This document shows, piece after piece, positions 1 to 8,372 of a DNA stretch of 64,000 nt (the stretch's first letter is position 1; each line of letters starts with the position of its first letter). Source of the stretch: UBA7657 sp049652985 (GTDB lineage Bacteria; Pseudomonadota; Alphaproteobacteria; Micavibrionales; Micavibrionaceae); the NCBI GenBank assembly GCA_049652985.1, contig JBASFK010000001.1, positions 310,001 through 374,000 on the forward strand, in the 5' to 3' direction. The translations under genes and the position numbers were made by a program. The notes under the pieces are model-generated. The model was not told the DNA's origin and ran no database searches. It saw nothing but the letters and a program-made list of their open reading frames with translations.

Positions 1-714
1 TACGTCGCCAAGCGCTTCGGCCATTATGTTCCTTTCCTTTATAATCCCACATACTGGCTGGCCCGCCGCTTTGTGCGGTGGTTCCACGCACCCGCGGGCG
101 CAGTGCTGGTCGCCACGCCGAGCCTCGAGACACAACTGAAAGGCTGGGGCTTCAAAATTCCCATGCTGCGCTTTTCACGCGGGGCCAATCTGGATCTTTT
201 CTCGCCAGGCGAAAAAACACTCTTCCACAATATGAAATACCCCGTCGCGCTTTATGTCGGGCGAATCGCGATCGAGAAAAATCTCGAAGCTTTTCTCTCC
301 ATGGACTGGCAAGGCTCAAAGGTTCTTGTCGGCGAGGGACCGAGTCTTGATTACCTGAAATCGAAATACCCGGACGCACATTTCATCGGCAAGAAAACCG
401 GCAGGGATCTTGCTGAATGTTACCGCTCCGCCGATGTGTTCGTATTCCCCTCCCGCACAGATACGTTCGGTATCGTATTGGTAGAAGCGCTGGCATCCGG
501 CCTGCCTGTCGCGGGATATAACGTCACCGGCCCCAGGGACATCGTGACCGAATCTTTTCTCGGCGCGCTGCATGATTCCGATCTTGGCCTCGCCGCCCGC
601 ACAGCGCTGAAAAACGGTGACCCGGATAAACGCTCCCGCCACGTCCGGGAAAATTACACGTGGCAGAACGCGGCGCGGCAGTTCCTCGATGCCATCGGCA
701 ATTACTGCGTGTGA
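1..714 (+). CDS. Glycosyltransferase, GT4-like, 5' end outside window
   Basis: The frame is open from the first base, so the gene begins outside the window and 237 codons are visible. The product is the C-terminal part of a GT-B fold retaining glycosyltransferase (Glycos_transf_1 type), which moves a sugar from a nucleotide-sugar donor to an acceptor, commonly a glycolipid or surface glycan. The donor-binding half is recognisable from VALYVGRIAIEKN, a VGEGP turn, and the acidic signature TDTFGIVLVEALASGLPV near the end. It resembles mannosyltransferases of the PimB/MgtA group, but the acceptor cannot be told from this fragment. It ends 42 bases before cpdR on the same strand. Confidence 0.85.
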   Translation, partial: YVAKRFGHYVPFLYNPTYWLARRFVRWFHAPAGAVLVATPSLETQLKGWGFKIPMLRFSRGANLDLFSPGEKTLFHNMKYPVALYVGRIAIEKNLEAFLSMDWQGSKVLVGEGPSLDYLKSKYPDAHFIGKKTGRDLAECYRSADVFVFPSRTDTFGIVLVEALASGLPVAGYNVTGPRDIVTESFLGALHDSDLGLAARTALKNGDPDKRSRHVRENYTWQNAARQFLDAIGNYCV

Positions 715-756
715 TTTTGGGCTGGCGGCAAAACGGCCTTCACGGTAAAGTCCCGC

Positions 757-1119
757 ATGGCCCATATTCTTCTCGCTGAAGACGACAAATCCATGTGCGG
801 ATTTCTGGCCGCCGCCCTAGAGCGCGCGGGCCACAGGGTCAGCGTCACCCATGACGGGCTGGCGGCGCTCGAAGCCCTGAACGGGATTGAGGCCTTTGAC
901 CTCCTTCTGGCCGACATCGTCATGCCCGGCATGGACGGTATCGAACTGGCCCGCCGCGCCGTCCAGAAACGCCCGGATCTCAAGGTCATGTTCATCACCG
1001 GCTTTGCCGCCATGACCATGGGCGGGGATACCCCCCTTAAAAATACCCATGTTTTATCAAAGCCTTTTCACCTTAACGACCTGGTTTCACAGGTCGAAAC
1101 CCTGCTCACAGCCACCTGA
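757..1119 (+). CDS. cpdR: CpdR-type single-domain response regulator
   Basis: This is a 120-residue stand-alone receiver domain with no output domain. The acidic pocket E8-D9-D10, phospho-acceptor D53 (in LLLADIVMPGMDG), T81 and K102 are all present. The segments LLADIVMPGMDGIELARRA, MFITGFAA and LSKPFHLNDLV match Caulobacter CpdR closely. In that family the unphosphorylated form localises ClpXP and promotes degradation of CtrA and other cell-cycle proteins. Here it stands directly before a pilus gene set preceded by a CtrA-type box, which fits a cell-cycle link. The assignment to CpdR rather than another short receiver rests on remembered family sequence. Confidence 0.85.
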   Translation: MAHILLAEDDKSMCGFLAAALERAGHRVSVTHDGLAALEALNGIEAFDLLLADIVMPGMDGIELARRAVQKRPDLKVMFITGFAAMTMGGDTPLKNTHVLSKPFHLNDLVSQVETLLTAT

Positions 1120-1134
1120 TTTTGCACTGCAAAA
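1120..1134. other. 15-bp perfect palindrome after cpdR
   Basis: TTTTGCA-C-TGCAAAA is a perfect odd-length palindrome overlapping the end of the cpdR stop codon. It has no GC-rich stem and no T-tract, so it is not a convincing terminator. It could be a regulator binding site for the downstream prepilin operon. Confidence 0.35.
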
Positions 1135-1192
1135 CGGCCCCCTAGCCAGATCAATGACTTAGCCAAATCTTTCTTGGGAATTATCTTCAAAT

Positions 1193-1207
1193 TTAATCAA
1201 ATTTTAA
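1193..1207 (+). promoter_or_regulatory. CtrA-type box TTAA-N7-TTAA before the prepilin operon
   Basis: TTAA at 1193-1196, seven bases, then TTAA at 1204-1207 is an exact match to the full CtrA consensus. A TATAGA hexamer at 1223-1228 lies at a distance suited to a -10 element, with the second TTAA in the -35 position. A start near 1235 would leave a leader of about 55 bases to the ATG at 1290. It would also place the alternative GTG at 1239 almost on the transcript end. CtrA binding itself is inferred. Confidence 0.6.
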
Positions 1208-1289
1208 AGGCGTCCCGGTTAATATAGAATGTGGGTTTGTGTGTACTTTCATACATGTTGGAGCGGGTTTCTTGAACATTTTCGGTCAC

Positions 1290-2372
1290 ATGAAAAAGCT
1301 GCTGAATGACCAGTCAGGGATGACCCTGATTGATGTGGCTATCGCCATGGTGATACTGGGGCTTATCGCCGTGCCCATGATCGGGCAATACCGCGAATGG
1401 AAATACGAAAAAGAAAAAGGGACCACGACAGGTAATTACGCTGCGATCAACAAAGCCATCGCCGATTATTATTTCGAAAATAATATCTATCCCTGCCCTG
1501 CCGATCCCACGCTTGGCCCGGGCGATCTCACCTATGGCGACTCTGATTGCGCAGCCGCGGCTGTTCCCGGCTCTCCGGGAGTTTTAATCGGTGCAGTGCC
1601 CCTAGCCACGCTGAAAATCCCGGTCGAAACAAATCTCGACGGCTGGTCGAATAAAATAACTTATGCCGTCACGACAGCGATGACCGACACGGTAACGTGG
1701 CTTCCAGCCACTCTGGGCGCTCTGACTGTTCAGGGCCGTCTGCCAAGTGCCACTCAATGCGGTGGTGCTATAGGCACAATACAATCTAACGCTCATTATG
1801 CGCTGGTATCTCATGGTCCAACCGGCACGGGCGCATTCACAGCTCAGGGCAACCCGCGTGAGGCGTGCCCTGCCGCTGGCGATTCCGCAGATGCTGAAAA
1901 TTGCATTCCCAACAATGTGTTCGTCGATGAAGAATGCATGGCCAGCGATGGCGCCGACAATTTTTACGATGACTTGATATTTGCAGAGGACAGCATTCCT
2001 TCTAGGATATGGGAGGACGCGCTAGAGGCCGATCCCACGGACATCATAAGTAGCGCCGAGCGTGTGGGGATTAACACCCAGGATCCTCAGGCCACCTTGC
2101 ACGTGGTAGGCAATATCAAGGCGGAACAAAGCGATGCAAATTCGATATGCGATGAAAGCGGCGCGGGATGTTTCAGGGCCGGTATGATCGGCGGCGCCGA
2201 CCCGATGATGAAATGTTCATCCAGTCCCGCCGCGACATCAAGCGCGATGTCGGGAATAAGCGAGGCACGCGCCAAGTGTCAGTCAGGTTATACGGCCGCA
2301 AAACTTGTATGTGCGAGCGGCAAACTCATCAAAGGCATGGATAGCGACGGGGGATTGATATGCGGAAACTAA
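1290..2372 (+). CDS. Large prepilin-like protein 1 of a paralogous triplet
   Basis: The 360-residue product begins with a type IV prepilin signal: basic leader MKKLLNDQSG, then MTLIDVAIAMVILGLIA, giving a prepilin-peptidase site after Gly10 and Asp instead of Glu at mature position 5. The body shares landmarks with the next two genes: a YPCPA block, a YAVTTAM segment, ALVSHGPTGTGA and a FYDDLIF block. Near residues 250-285 is VGINTQDPQATLHVVGNI, a motif type seen in trimeric phage tail fibres and bacterial adhesins, followed by a Cys-containing C-terminus. A GTG at 1239 would add 17 residues but would bury the leader; ATG 1290 is preferred although its Shine-Dalgarno is weak. Likely an exported pilus subunit or tip adhesin; no precise family is recognised. 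Confidence 0.75.
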   Translation: MKKLLNDQSGMTLIDVAIAMVILGLIAVPMIGQYREWKYEKEKGTTTGNYAAINKAIADYYFENNIYPCPADPTLGPGDLTYGDSDCAAAAVPGSPGVLIGAVPLATLKIPVETNLDGWSNKITYAVTTAMTDTVTWLPATLGALTVQGRLPSATQCGGAIGTIQSNAHYALVSHGPTGTGAFTAQGNPREACPAAGDSADAENCIPNNVFVDEECMASDGADNFYDDLIFAEDSIPSRIWEDALEADPTDIISSAERVGINTQDPQATLHVVGNIKAEQSDANSICDESGAGCFRAGMIGGADPMMKCSSSPAATSSAMSGISEARAKCQSGYTAAKLVCASGKLIKGMDSDGGLICGN

Positions 2373-2398
2373 CAACCAATATCGGGAAAGGTGCCGTC

Positions 2399-4480
2399 AT
2401 GAAAACGGGATGCGAAGGCTTCACGCTCATCGAAATGGCCATAGTTATTATAATCCTCGGCCTGGCCATTGCGGGCATAGCACCGATTTACGATCTTTAT
2501 AAAGAAAACCAGAACATCGAAAAAAATGAAGTCAACGTTAATGTTTCCATCAGCGCTATCGGTACGTTCCGGTCATTATATGGCCGTTATCCCTGCCCGG
2601 CATCCCCCACTTTAACACGGGAGGATCCCAACTACGGCCGTGAAGATTGCACCGATAAGAGCACTGTCAACCAGGGATTTTGCAGCGCCAACGGTATCTG
2701 TGTGGAGCGAAGCCGCCGCGCTGCTTTCCCGCATGAATACCCTGCGGATAAAGCACGCAACGAACAGCCGCGCGTTCTTGTCGGCACATTACCATTCCGT
2801 AACCTTAATCTTGAGGAAAACCAGGGCTACGACTCTTACGGCCACAGGCTGATGTATGTAGTGACCGAGAACCTGACGTGCGATGAATGCTTCACGCGCG
2901 ACGGTGGCGGCATTGATATTATCGATGACTCCGGCGACACAGTTTTATCTGAAACCGGCGCAGCACATTTCGTTGTCATGAGCTACGGCAAGGATGGCGC
3001 GGGAGCCTACACCAAGGCCGGCACACAAATCACATGCAGCAGCGCCGGCCTTGAAAACGACAACTGCGATTACGATTCAAATACTGTACCCGACGCAACA
3101 TACCGCGTAGCCCAAGGCAGCACTTCAAATTCAGACAATAAATACGATGACGTCATCGATTATTTCACGCAGGATGAATTGCCCGTATGGCAGCTCTCCA
3201 AAAAGCAACGGCTGGCCATGCACCAGAAATCGCTGGCCGGTGACGTCGCTATATTGAAGAATGATGAAGACATTGCAAGAAAAGGCGATGTCAACGGCTC
3301 CATCCGCGCGACGCCAGATCCTAACACGGACGAGGACGGCAAGTTTCTCGTCAATCAACTCTGCAACGCCTTCAGCGGCGAATGCTTTGAGACTTCAGTG
3401 ATCGCCGGCAAGATTGCCGAAGGCGACGGTCTGAGTTGCGACACGACCGGAAGCGGCGGAAAATTCATGATCGGCATTGAAGCCGGCGAACCTGTTTGCT
3501 CGGACGAAGTAACCAGTGAATGTCCGAAGGACTCGCTGCTGGCCGGTGTAAACAATGATGGCTCATTGAAATGCATAACGCCCAAGCCCAAAAACTGCGG
3601 AGCCACTTCTATCTCAATGTGCGATAAAATCGTCTCCATTCCCAGCGGCAACCACGGCAGCACCTTTACCGCCAAAGCCGGCGCCTCGCAGACACGCATC
3701 TATAAGTGTGATAACGGCAGTTGGAAGATCGACCAGGATGTACAGGGCGTCTGCAATTGCACGCCTGGCCCGGTTTCAACTACCACGGTTGGTTGCGGAA
3801 CAGGATTTAGCGGCTCGGCAGTCAGAACCGTCACCCGCACATGTCCCGATGGAACATTGACGACGACAACTGATCGTGGGGCATGCGCGTGCATGGTTAC
3901 GGACCGGTTCGGCACCAGGGCGTGCCCTGCCGGCCACACCGGTGTAATCATCACGAAATCGACGAATACCTGCCCGGCAGGCACATGGGGGCCTCCGGTC
4001 GATGTCCCGGGTGGAAATAGCTGCACCTGCGACAACCGGACCGAAGAGCGGCTGCTGGCCTGCCCGGCAGGTCAAGTCGGCGACGGCATCGAACAAACCA
4101 GAACTGTAACCTGCCAGCCTGGAGGAGCCGTATTCGGCACCTGGACAGAGACCAGCAGGGATTGCGATTGCGAAGACGTCACGGTGACAGAGCCTTTCCC
4201 CTGTGATGAAGGTGAAATGGGCTCGGTCCTGAAAAAAAGAACCATGAACTGCAAAAAGGGTGAGTGGTCAACGTGGGTGAATGTACCCGGCGGAAACAGC
4301 TGCCAGCCTACGCCGGTTGTAGTATGCAACTGGAAGAAATCATCGAGCGGCACGGGACCCTATCCTTTCCCCAGCGGCGCGAATTTCGACAACTCGTGCG
4401 AGTGCGGTAAAACCAAAGCCTGCTACGAACGGGTTGGCAGCGGCCAGTATCTGCACTATTCCTCTTGCACGTGTCAGTAA
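2399..4480 (+). CDS. Large prepilin-like protein 2 with Cys-rich repeats
   Basis: The 693-residue product has a classical prepilin start, MKTGCEG then FTLIEMAIVIIILGLAIAG, with Glu at mature position 5. The ATG at 2399 has AAAGG seven bases upstream and a leader of normal length. An in-frame ATG at 2360 overlaps the preceding gene and would lengthen the leader. Residues about 60-310 carry the triplet's shared landmarks (YPCPASPT, GTLPF, YGHRLMYVVTENLT, VVMSYGKDGAGA, NKYDDVID). The C-terminal part holds four Cys-rich repeats of about 45 residues (roughly bases 3754-4304). Each has a CPAG-type block, an R-x-x-x-C block and a G-x-W turn, loosely like thrombospondin type-1 modules. Likely a secreted, disulfide-stabilised adhesive pilin; function inferred. 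Confidence 0.75.
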   Translation: MKTGCEGFTLIEMAIVIIILGLAIAGIAPIYDLYKENQNIEKNEVNVNVSISAIGTFRSLYGRYPCPASPTLTREDPNYGREDCTDKSTVNQGFCSANGICVERSRRAAFPHEYPADKARNEQPRVLVGTLPFRNLNLEENQGYDSYGHRLMYVVTENLTCDECFTRDGGGIDIIDDSGDTVLSETGAAHFVVMSYGKDGAGAYTKAGTQITCSSAGLENDNCDYDSNTVPDATYRVAQGSTSNSDNKYDDVIDYFTQDELPVWQLSKKQRLAMHQKSLAGDVAILKNDEDIARKGDVNGSIRATPDPNTDEDGKFLVNQLCNAFSGECFETSVIAGKIAEGDGLSCDTTGSGGKFMIGIEAGEPVCSDEVTSECPKDSLLAGVNNDGSLKCITPKPKNCGATSISMCDKIVSIPSGNHGSTFTAKAGASQTRIYKCDNGSWKIDQDVQGVCNCTPGPVSTTTVGCGTGFSGSAVRTVTRTCPDGTLTTTTDRGACACMVTDRFGTRACPAGHTGVIITKSTNTCPAGTWGPPVDVPGGNSCTCDNRTEERLLACPAGQVGDGIEQTRTVTCQPGGAVFGTWTETSRDCDCEDVTVTEPFPCDEGEMGSVLKKRTMNCKKGEWSTWVNVPGGNSCQPTPVVVCNWKKSSSGTGPYPFPSGANFDNSCECGKTKACYERVGSGQYLHYSSCTCQ
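3754..4304 (+). repeat. Four tandem Cys-rich protein modules
   Basis: Four consecutive units of about 135-145 bases begin at CNCTPGP, CACMVTD, CTCDNRT and CDCEDVT. Each unit keeps paired cysteines at its start, a central C-x-x-G-x-x-G block, a following Cys and a closing Cys. Two end in an almost identical VPGGNSC. They diverge at the DNA level, so this is an old protein-level repeat rather than a recent tandem duplication. Confidence 0.65.
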
Positions 4481-4498
4481 GAATCTCGGTTGAGGCAA

Positions 4499-5800
4499 AT
4501 GAAGAGCTATAAAGAAAATCGTGGTTTCACCACAGTCGAACTCGCGATGGTCCTGATCATCTTCTCGATGGTGACCCTCACGGTTATGACTGGCCTGCGC
4601 TTCTACACCTTGCAGCAACAAGAAATCCAGACCAAGGAGGCCTTCGAAGTCTCGCAGGCAAGTCTGCATTTCTTCGTTGCCACGAACCGCCGTTATCCCT
4701 GTCCCGCCAGTCCTACTGCCGCGCGCGGCACCGCCGCCTATGGCCAGGAGCAGAAAGACGCAGCCGACAATTGCACTAACACCAACGGCGTAAGGCGCAT
4801 AGCAACCACCCTGGACCAGAATGACGATGACGTTCCTGATACCATCCTGGTCGGCTCTGTCCCCTTCGACAGCATACTCGATCCCGACGGAAATCCTGCA
4901 ACCGACGATGGTCTGGATGTGGATGATATCCCGTTACGGGATGGCCTGACATATGACGGCTACGGACACCGCCTGACTTATGCGGTAACGGAAAACCTGA
5001 CCCGGCCGGCAAATTACAACGATGCATGGGGCGCCATCCTGGTGGTTGACGAATTTACCACCCCTCTTGTTACTGTCACAGAAGACACGAATGGAAACGA
5101 CGCTCTCGATCCCGGTGAGGACAATAACGGAAACAACGCGCTTGACCTCGGACGCTACGCGCACATAGCGCTGGTTTCGCACGGTGAAGACGGCACGGGC
5201 GCAAGAGCGGCAAACGGTTCCCTGGTCGAAGCCTGCCCGATGGGGGTTGTCATACCGGGAATACCTGTAACTGACACAACGGTCAGCGAAACAGAAAACT
5301 GCGACTGGGAAAATGCCGCGGCCGATAACAGGTTTCTGAGCGGCCTGCGTTATGATGACGGCGATTTAGAAAATGACGACACAATTAAATTCCAGACGCC
5401 GGAAGTATCGGGCCTGTGGAATTATGTGCCTGGCAGCAATCAAAGGATCATGAATACCAATGGCGGACGCGTCGGCTTCGGCACTGAAGATCCGGGGGCA
5501 ATGCTTGATGTCGCCGGCAAGCTCCGCGCCGATTTCGTGGAATCGGATAATTATTGCGACAGCGGCGGTGATAACTGTCTTATTCCCCAGGCGCTCGGCG
5601 GTGATCTTCCGCAGATGAAATGCGCTCCCGGCAAGGTCGTTGTCAGCATCGAGGAAAACAAAGTTCACTGCGAGGAAGCCTTCACCGGCAATTTTATGCC
5701 CCGCAACTGCCCTATAGGGTGTTCGGCCTCGGGCTTTAAACGGGACGGCAACACCGTCACGATCATCTGTCGCGACACCTCTTGGAACATCTGTAATTAA
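4499..5800 (+). CDS. Large prepilin-like protein 3 with Ca-binding-like repeats
   Basis: The 433-residue product starts MKSYKENRG then FTTVELAMVLIIFSMVTLTV, a prepilin leader with Glu at mature position 5. ATG 4499 is used here; TTG 4490 is the only longer option. The triplet landmarks recur: YPCPASPT, VGSVPF, GYGHRLTYAVTENLT, ALVSHGEDGTGA and a late YDDGDLE. Asp/Asn-rich segments such as DTNGNDALDPGEDNNGN resemble calcium-binding loops of dockerin or thrombospondin type-3 type. The C-terminus has VGFGTEDPGAMLDVAGKL, matching the tail-fibre-like motif of protein 1, then a Cys-rich end. Probably part of the same pilus or tip assembly as its two upstream neighbours. Confidence 0.75.
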   Translation: MKSYKENRGFTTVELAMVLIIFSMVTLTVMTGLRFYTLQQQEIQTKEAFEVSQASLHFFVATNRRYPCPASPTAARGTAAYGQEQKDAADNCTNTNGVRRIATTLDQNDDDVPDTILVGSVPFDSILDPDGNPATDDGLDVDDIPLRDGLTYDGYGHRLTYAVTENLTRPANYNDAWGAILVVDEFTTPLVTVTEDTNGNDALDPGEDNNGNNALDLGRYAHIALVSHGEDGTGARAANGSLVEACPMGVVIPGIPVTDTTVSETENCDWENAAADNRFLSGLRYDDGDLENDDTIKFQTPEVSGLWNYVPGSNQRIMNTNGGRVGFGTEDPGAMLDVAGKLRADFVESDNYCDSGGDNCLIPQALGGDLPQMKCAPGKVVVSIEENKVHCEEAFTGNFMPRNCPIGCSASGFKRDGNTVTIICRDTSWNICN

Positions 5801-5908
5801 CATATTATCGGCAATTACCCTAAATTGAAGCAAAAAGAGGGTGAACTTTAACCCTTGGCTTGCTATAATGGTTTTTGCCGCTCCTCTTGGCCTTTCGCTG
5901 TGAAAATC

Positions 5909-6583
5909 ATGAAAAAAACCGGTTTTTTTACACTACCTGCCCTGCTGTTTGCGCTTGTTTTAAGCCTCCCGGCAGCCCCCGCTTACGCCCAGGGCGAAGG
6001 CGCTCCCCTCGCCCAGACCGATATCCTGCCCGTCAGGGCGGCCTCGGAGGCGGATGTCGTTATCGATGAGAGCAACCCGACCCACCCCCCGGTCAGGCTG
6101 ACCCCCGATAAAACCGAGCTTATAAGGCTGGACCGCAAGGCCAGCACCGTTCTGGTCGGCAATCCCGGCCACCTGAATATCCTGCCCGAAGGCCCCAACA
6201 GCCTGGTCCTGATCCCCCGCGCGCCCGGCGCCACCTATTTCACCGTCCTGGACGAAGCCAATAAAATCATCATGCAGCGCCATGTCATCGTCGCCAGCCC
6301 CAAGGAAAAATATGTGCGTATTCGTAAATCCTGCGGCGGCGCCTCCGGGAAGGACTGCCAGCCGACACAGGTTTACTACTGCCCCGATATGTGCCATGAA
6401 ATTATGCTGAACGCTCAAGGGGAGCTGAACCCGGCAGAGCCGGACGACAGGTCCAGCATCATTGATGCCGCCCTTGAGAAATGGGCCGCGAAGAACGAGC
6501 AGAATGCCGAAGACGGTGGAACCGCTAACACCGAGGAGGCCTCCGAAGATTCTTCTGGGGACGAAGACGCGGACGAGGAATAA
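5909..6583 (+). CDS. Secreted protein with only the pilus/secretin N-domain
   Basis: From ATG 5909 the 224-residue product has a clear signal peptide (MKKTGFFTLPALLFALVLSL, cleavage after AYA). An upstream start at 5855 would mask it. Residues about 65-130 (LTPDKTELIRLDRKASTVLV, then VGNPGHLNILP and GATYFTVLDEANKII) match the N-terminal domain of CpaC/RcpA secretins. No secretin pore domain follows. Instead there is a short four-cysteine segment (KSCGG, KDCQP, YYCPDMCHE) and an acidic tail rich in Glu and Asp. It may cap or adapt the outer-membrane secretin encoded at 12.9-14.3 kb. The role is inferred from the domain and from its place between prepilins and a TadD-like gene. Confidence 0.7.
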   Translation: MKKTGFFTLPALLFALVLSLPAAPAYAQGEGAPLAQTDILPVRAASEADVVIDESNPTHPPVRLTPDKTELIRLDRKASTVLVGNPGHLNILPEGPNSLVLIPRAPGATYFTVLDEANKIIMQRHVIVASPKEKYVRIRKSCGGASGKDCQPTQVYYCPDMCHEIMLNAQGELNPAEPDDRSSIIDAALEKWAAKNEQNAEDGGTANTEEASEDSSGDEDADEE

Positions 6584-6608
6584 TTTTTATTTATAGGGCA
6601 ACACCAGG

Positions 6609-7391
6609 ATGACTTCGAAAACTTCAAAACTACGCGCTGTTCTTAAAACCACGGCTGCTGTTTCCGCCTGCATGCTCCTTGCCGCCTGCCAGACCACGGG
6701 TTCATCGGCGAACGTAAAATCCAGCAGCGATGCCTCGCTCGATTCCGCGCTTGAACGCGCCGCCGCCGTTTCGGCCGCCAGCGGTGAGAAAAGACAATCG
6801 CTTTCCATCCTTGAAAAAATATACAAGCGCAACAGCGACGATCCGCAGGCCGCGATCAATTACGCCGGCGCGCTGCGTGAGGCTGAATATCTGAACCAGG
6901 CCGCGATGGTGCTCGCGCCTTTTGCCGATGACAAAAAAGGCCCTGCTGCCGCCAAAACCGAATACGCCGCCGTCCAGCTTGCCCTTGGCAACAACAAAAG
7001 CGCCGAGGAATACGCCCAGAAAGCCGTAACGCAGGATCAGGGCGATTACCGCGCCTTTCACTATCTCGGCATCGCGCTGGATGCGCAGGGCATGCACAAG
7101 GAAGCCGAGCGCGCCTTCCGCAAGGCCCTCGATATGTGGCAGGGCGACCCTATCCCGGTCATGAACAACCTCGCGCTTAATCTCGCATCGCAGGATTTTC
7201 TCGACGAGGCTGCCGCCATTCTTGAAAAGGCCCAGTCCATCGCGCCCGACCGCATCGAGGTTGAGCGCAACCTCCGTATCGTGCGCACGCTGCAGCAATC
7301 GGCCCGTCATGCGCCCAAGCCCGTTGCGAAACCCGCAGCAGGCAGCAAGCCCGCAGTCGATGACGCAGGCCAAGAGCCCGTTTCCAACTAA
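6609..7391 (+). CDS. tadD: TadD-like TPR lipoprotein
   Basis: The 260-residue product has a lipoprotein signal ending in LLAAC at Cys26, then tetratricopeptide repeats through about residue 220. Visible repeats include QAAINYAGALREAEYLNQAA, YRAFHYLGIALDAQGMHKEA and NLALNLASQDFLDEAA. TadD lipoproteins are needed for assembly of the Flp pilus secretin in Tad systems. The gene is the last of the plus-strand pilus genes and converges with tadC, leaving 21 bases between the stop codons. A Pro/Lys/Ala-rich tail closes the protein. The name rests on domain plus context. Confidence 0.8.
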   Translation: MTSKTSKLRAVLKTTAAVSACMLLAACQTTGSSANVKSSSDASLDSALERAAAVSAASGEKRQSLSILEKIYKRNSDDPQAAINYAGALREAEYLNQAAMVLAPFADDKKGPAAAKTEYAAVQLALGNNKSAEEYAQKAVTQDQGDYRAFHYLGIALDAQGMHKEAERAFRKALDMWQGDPIPVMNNLALNLASQDFLDEAAAILEKAQSIAPDRIEVERNLRIVRTLQQSARHAPKPVAKPAAGSKPAVDDAGQEPVSN

Positions 7392-7412
7392 TATATTTAG
7401 GATGTAATCCGG

Positions 7413-8366
7413 CTATCCGCCGCCGACGCCCGCGTTGGCGGCCTGTATGCCTGCGGGTCCGAGAATAATAATGAACAGCGCCGGCAGAAAGAACAGGATC
7501 ATCGGCACAGTGAGCTTCGGCGGCAGCGAAGCCGCCTTCTGCTCGGCCAGCGCCATGCGCTGATCGCGCAGTTCGTCCGACATCACGCGCATCGCCTGCG
7601 AGATCGACGTACCGTATTGCTCGGCCTGGATCAGCGACGTCGCAAAACTTTTACCCGCGCCGCTGCCGACCCGGCGGGCGAAATCCTGAAGCGCCTGGCG
7701 ACGGTCGTTCAGCATCGCCATCTCGGCGCTCAAAATCCCAAGCTCCTCGGCCAGCACCGGCGAATGCTCGGCGACTTCATGCGCAACACGGTCGACCGTC
7801 TGCTCAAGACCGATACCGCCCTGCACGCAGATCAGCATCATATCCAGCGCATCGGGGAACGCGAGGTTGATTTCCTGCTGGCGTTTCAGGATCGAGTTCT
7901 TCACGAGGATATCGGGCAGCTTGTACCCGACAACAGCCGCGCCCAGCAAAATCATCATCGTCATGCCATTGGAAATTTCTTTCTCGCTGCCGGAAATGAA
8001 AACCATCGCCAGCAGGCAAAGAATGATCGGCAGCGCGGCTTGCGCGATCATGAATTTGAACGGCGCCTTGGGGTCGCGGTTGCCTGCCTGCAGCATTTTA
8101 TCGCGGGCTTTTTCGCCCATGCGCCCGGCCACGTGCTGCAGCCTGAAGAACGTCGCCATGGAATCCTTGCCGGAAAGCGAATCCCCGCCGATCTTATTAA
8201 TCGTGCCGTCCTTTGTCGCCTGGAACAGGGCCTTGCGGCGTTTTTCAATGACGGAGCGGAATTTCTCTTTCTTCTCGCTGCGGTTCAGGAACGGCAGGGC
8301 AAACGCCGCGAACGAACCCGCTGCGAACAAAGCGCTGACAATTGTTATGATGAGTTCGTTATTCAT
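7413..8366 (-). CDS. tadC: TadC, inner-membrane platform protein of the Tad pilus
   Basis: This 317-residue type II secretion F-domain protein has a hydrophobic N-terminus, a cytoplasmic linker and a T2SSF domain (INLAFPDALDMMLICVQGGI, then an E-Q-T-V-D-R block, later GTSISQAMRVMSDELRDQRM). It ends with a long C-terminal membrane hairpin. TadC pairs with TadB to form the inner-membrane base driven by the CpaF ATPase. It is the last gene of the minus-strand operon, six bases after tadB. Confidence 0.92.
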   Translation of the reverse strand: MNNELIITIVSALFAAGSFAAFALPFLNRSEKKEKFRSVIEKRRKALFQATKDGTINKIGGDSLSGKDSMATFFRLQHVAGRMGEKARDKMLQAGNRDPKAPFKFMIAQAALPIILCLLAMVFISGSEKEISNGMTMMILLGAAVVGYKLPDILVKNSILKRQQEINLAFPDALDMMLICVQGGIGLEQTVDRVAHEVAEHSPVLAEELGILSAEMAMLNDRRQALQDFARRVGSGAGKSFATSLIQAEQYGTSISQAMRVMSDELRDQRMALAEQKAASLPPKLTVPMILFFLPALFIIILGPAGIQAANAGVGGG

Positions 8367-8372
8367 GGCGTC

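Noticed and set aside
1290..5800. The prepilin triplet as a shufflon with invertible C-terminal cassettes
   Set aside because: No inverted recombination sites, partial cassettes or recombinase gene were seen; the genes are complete and in one direction.
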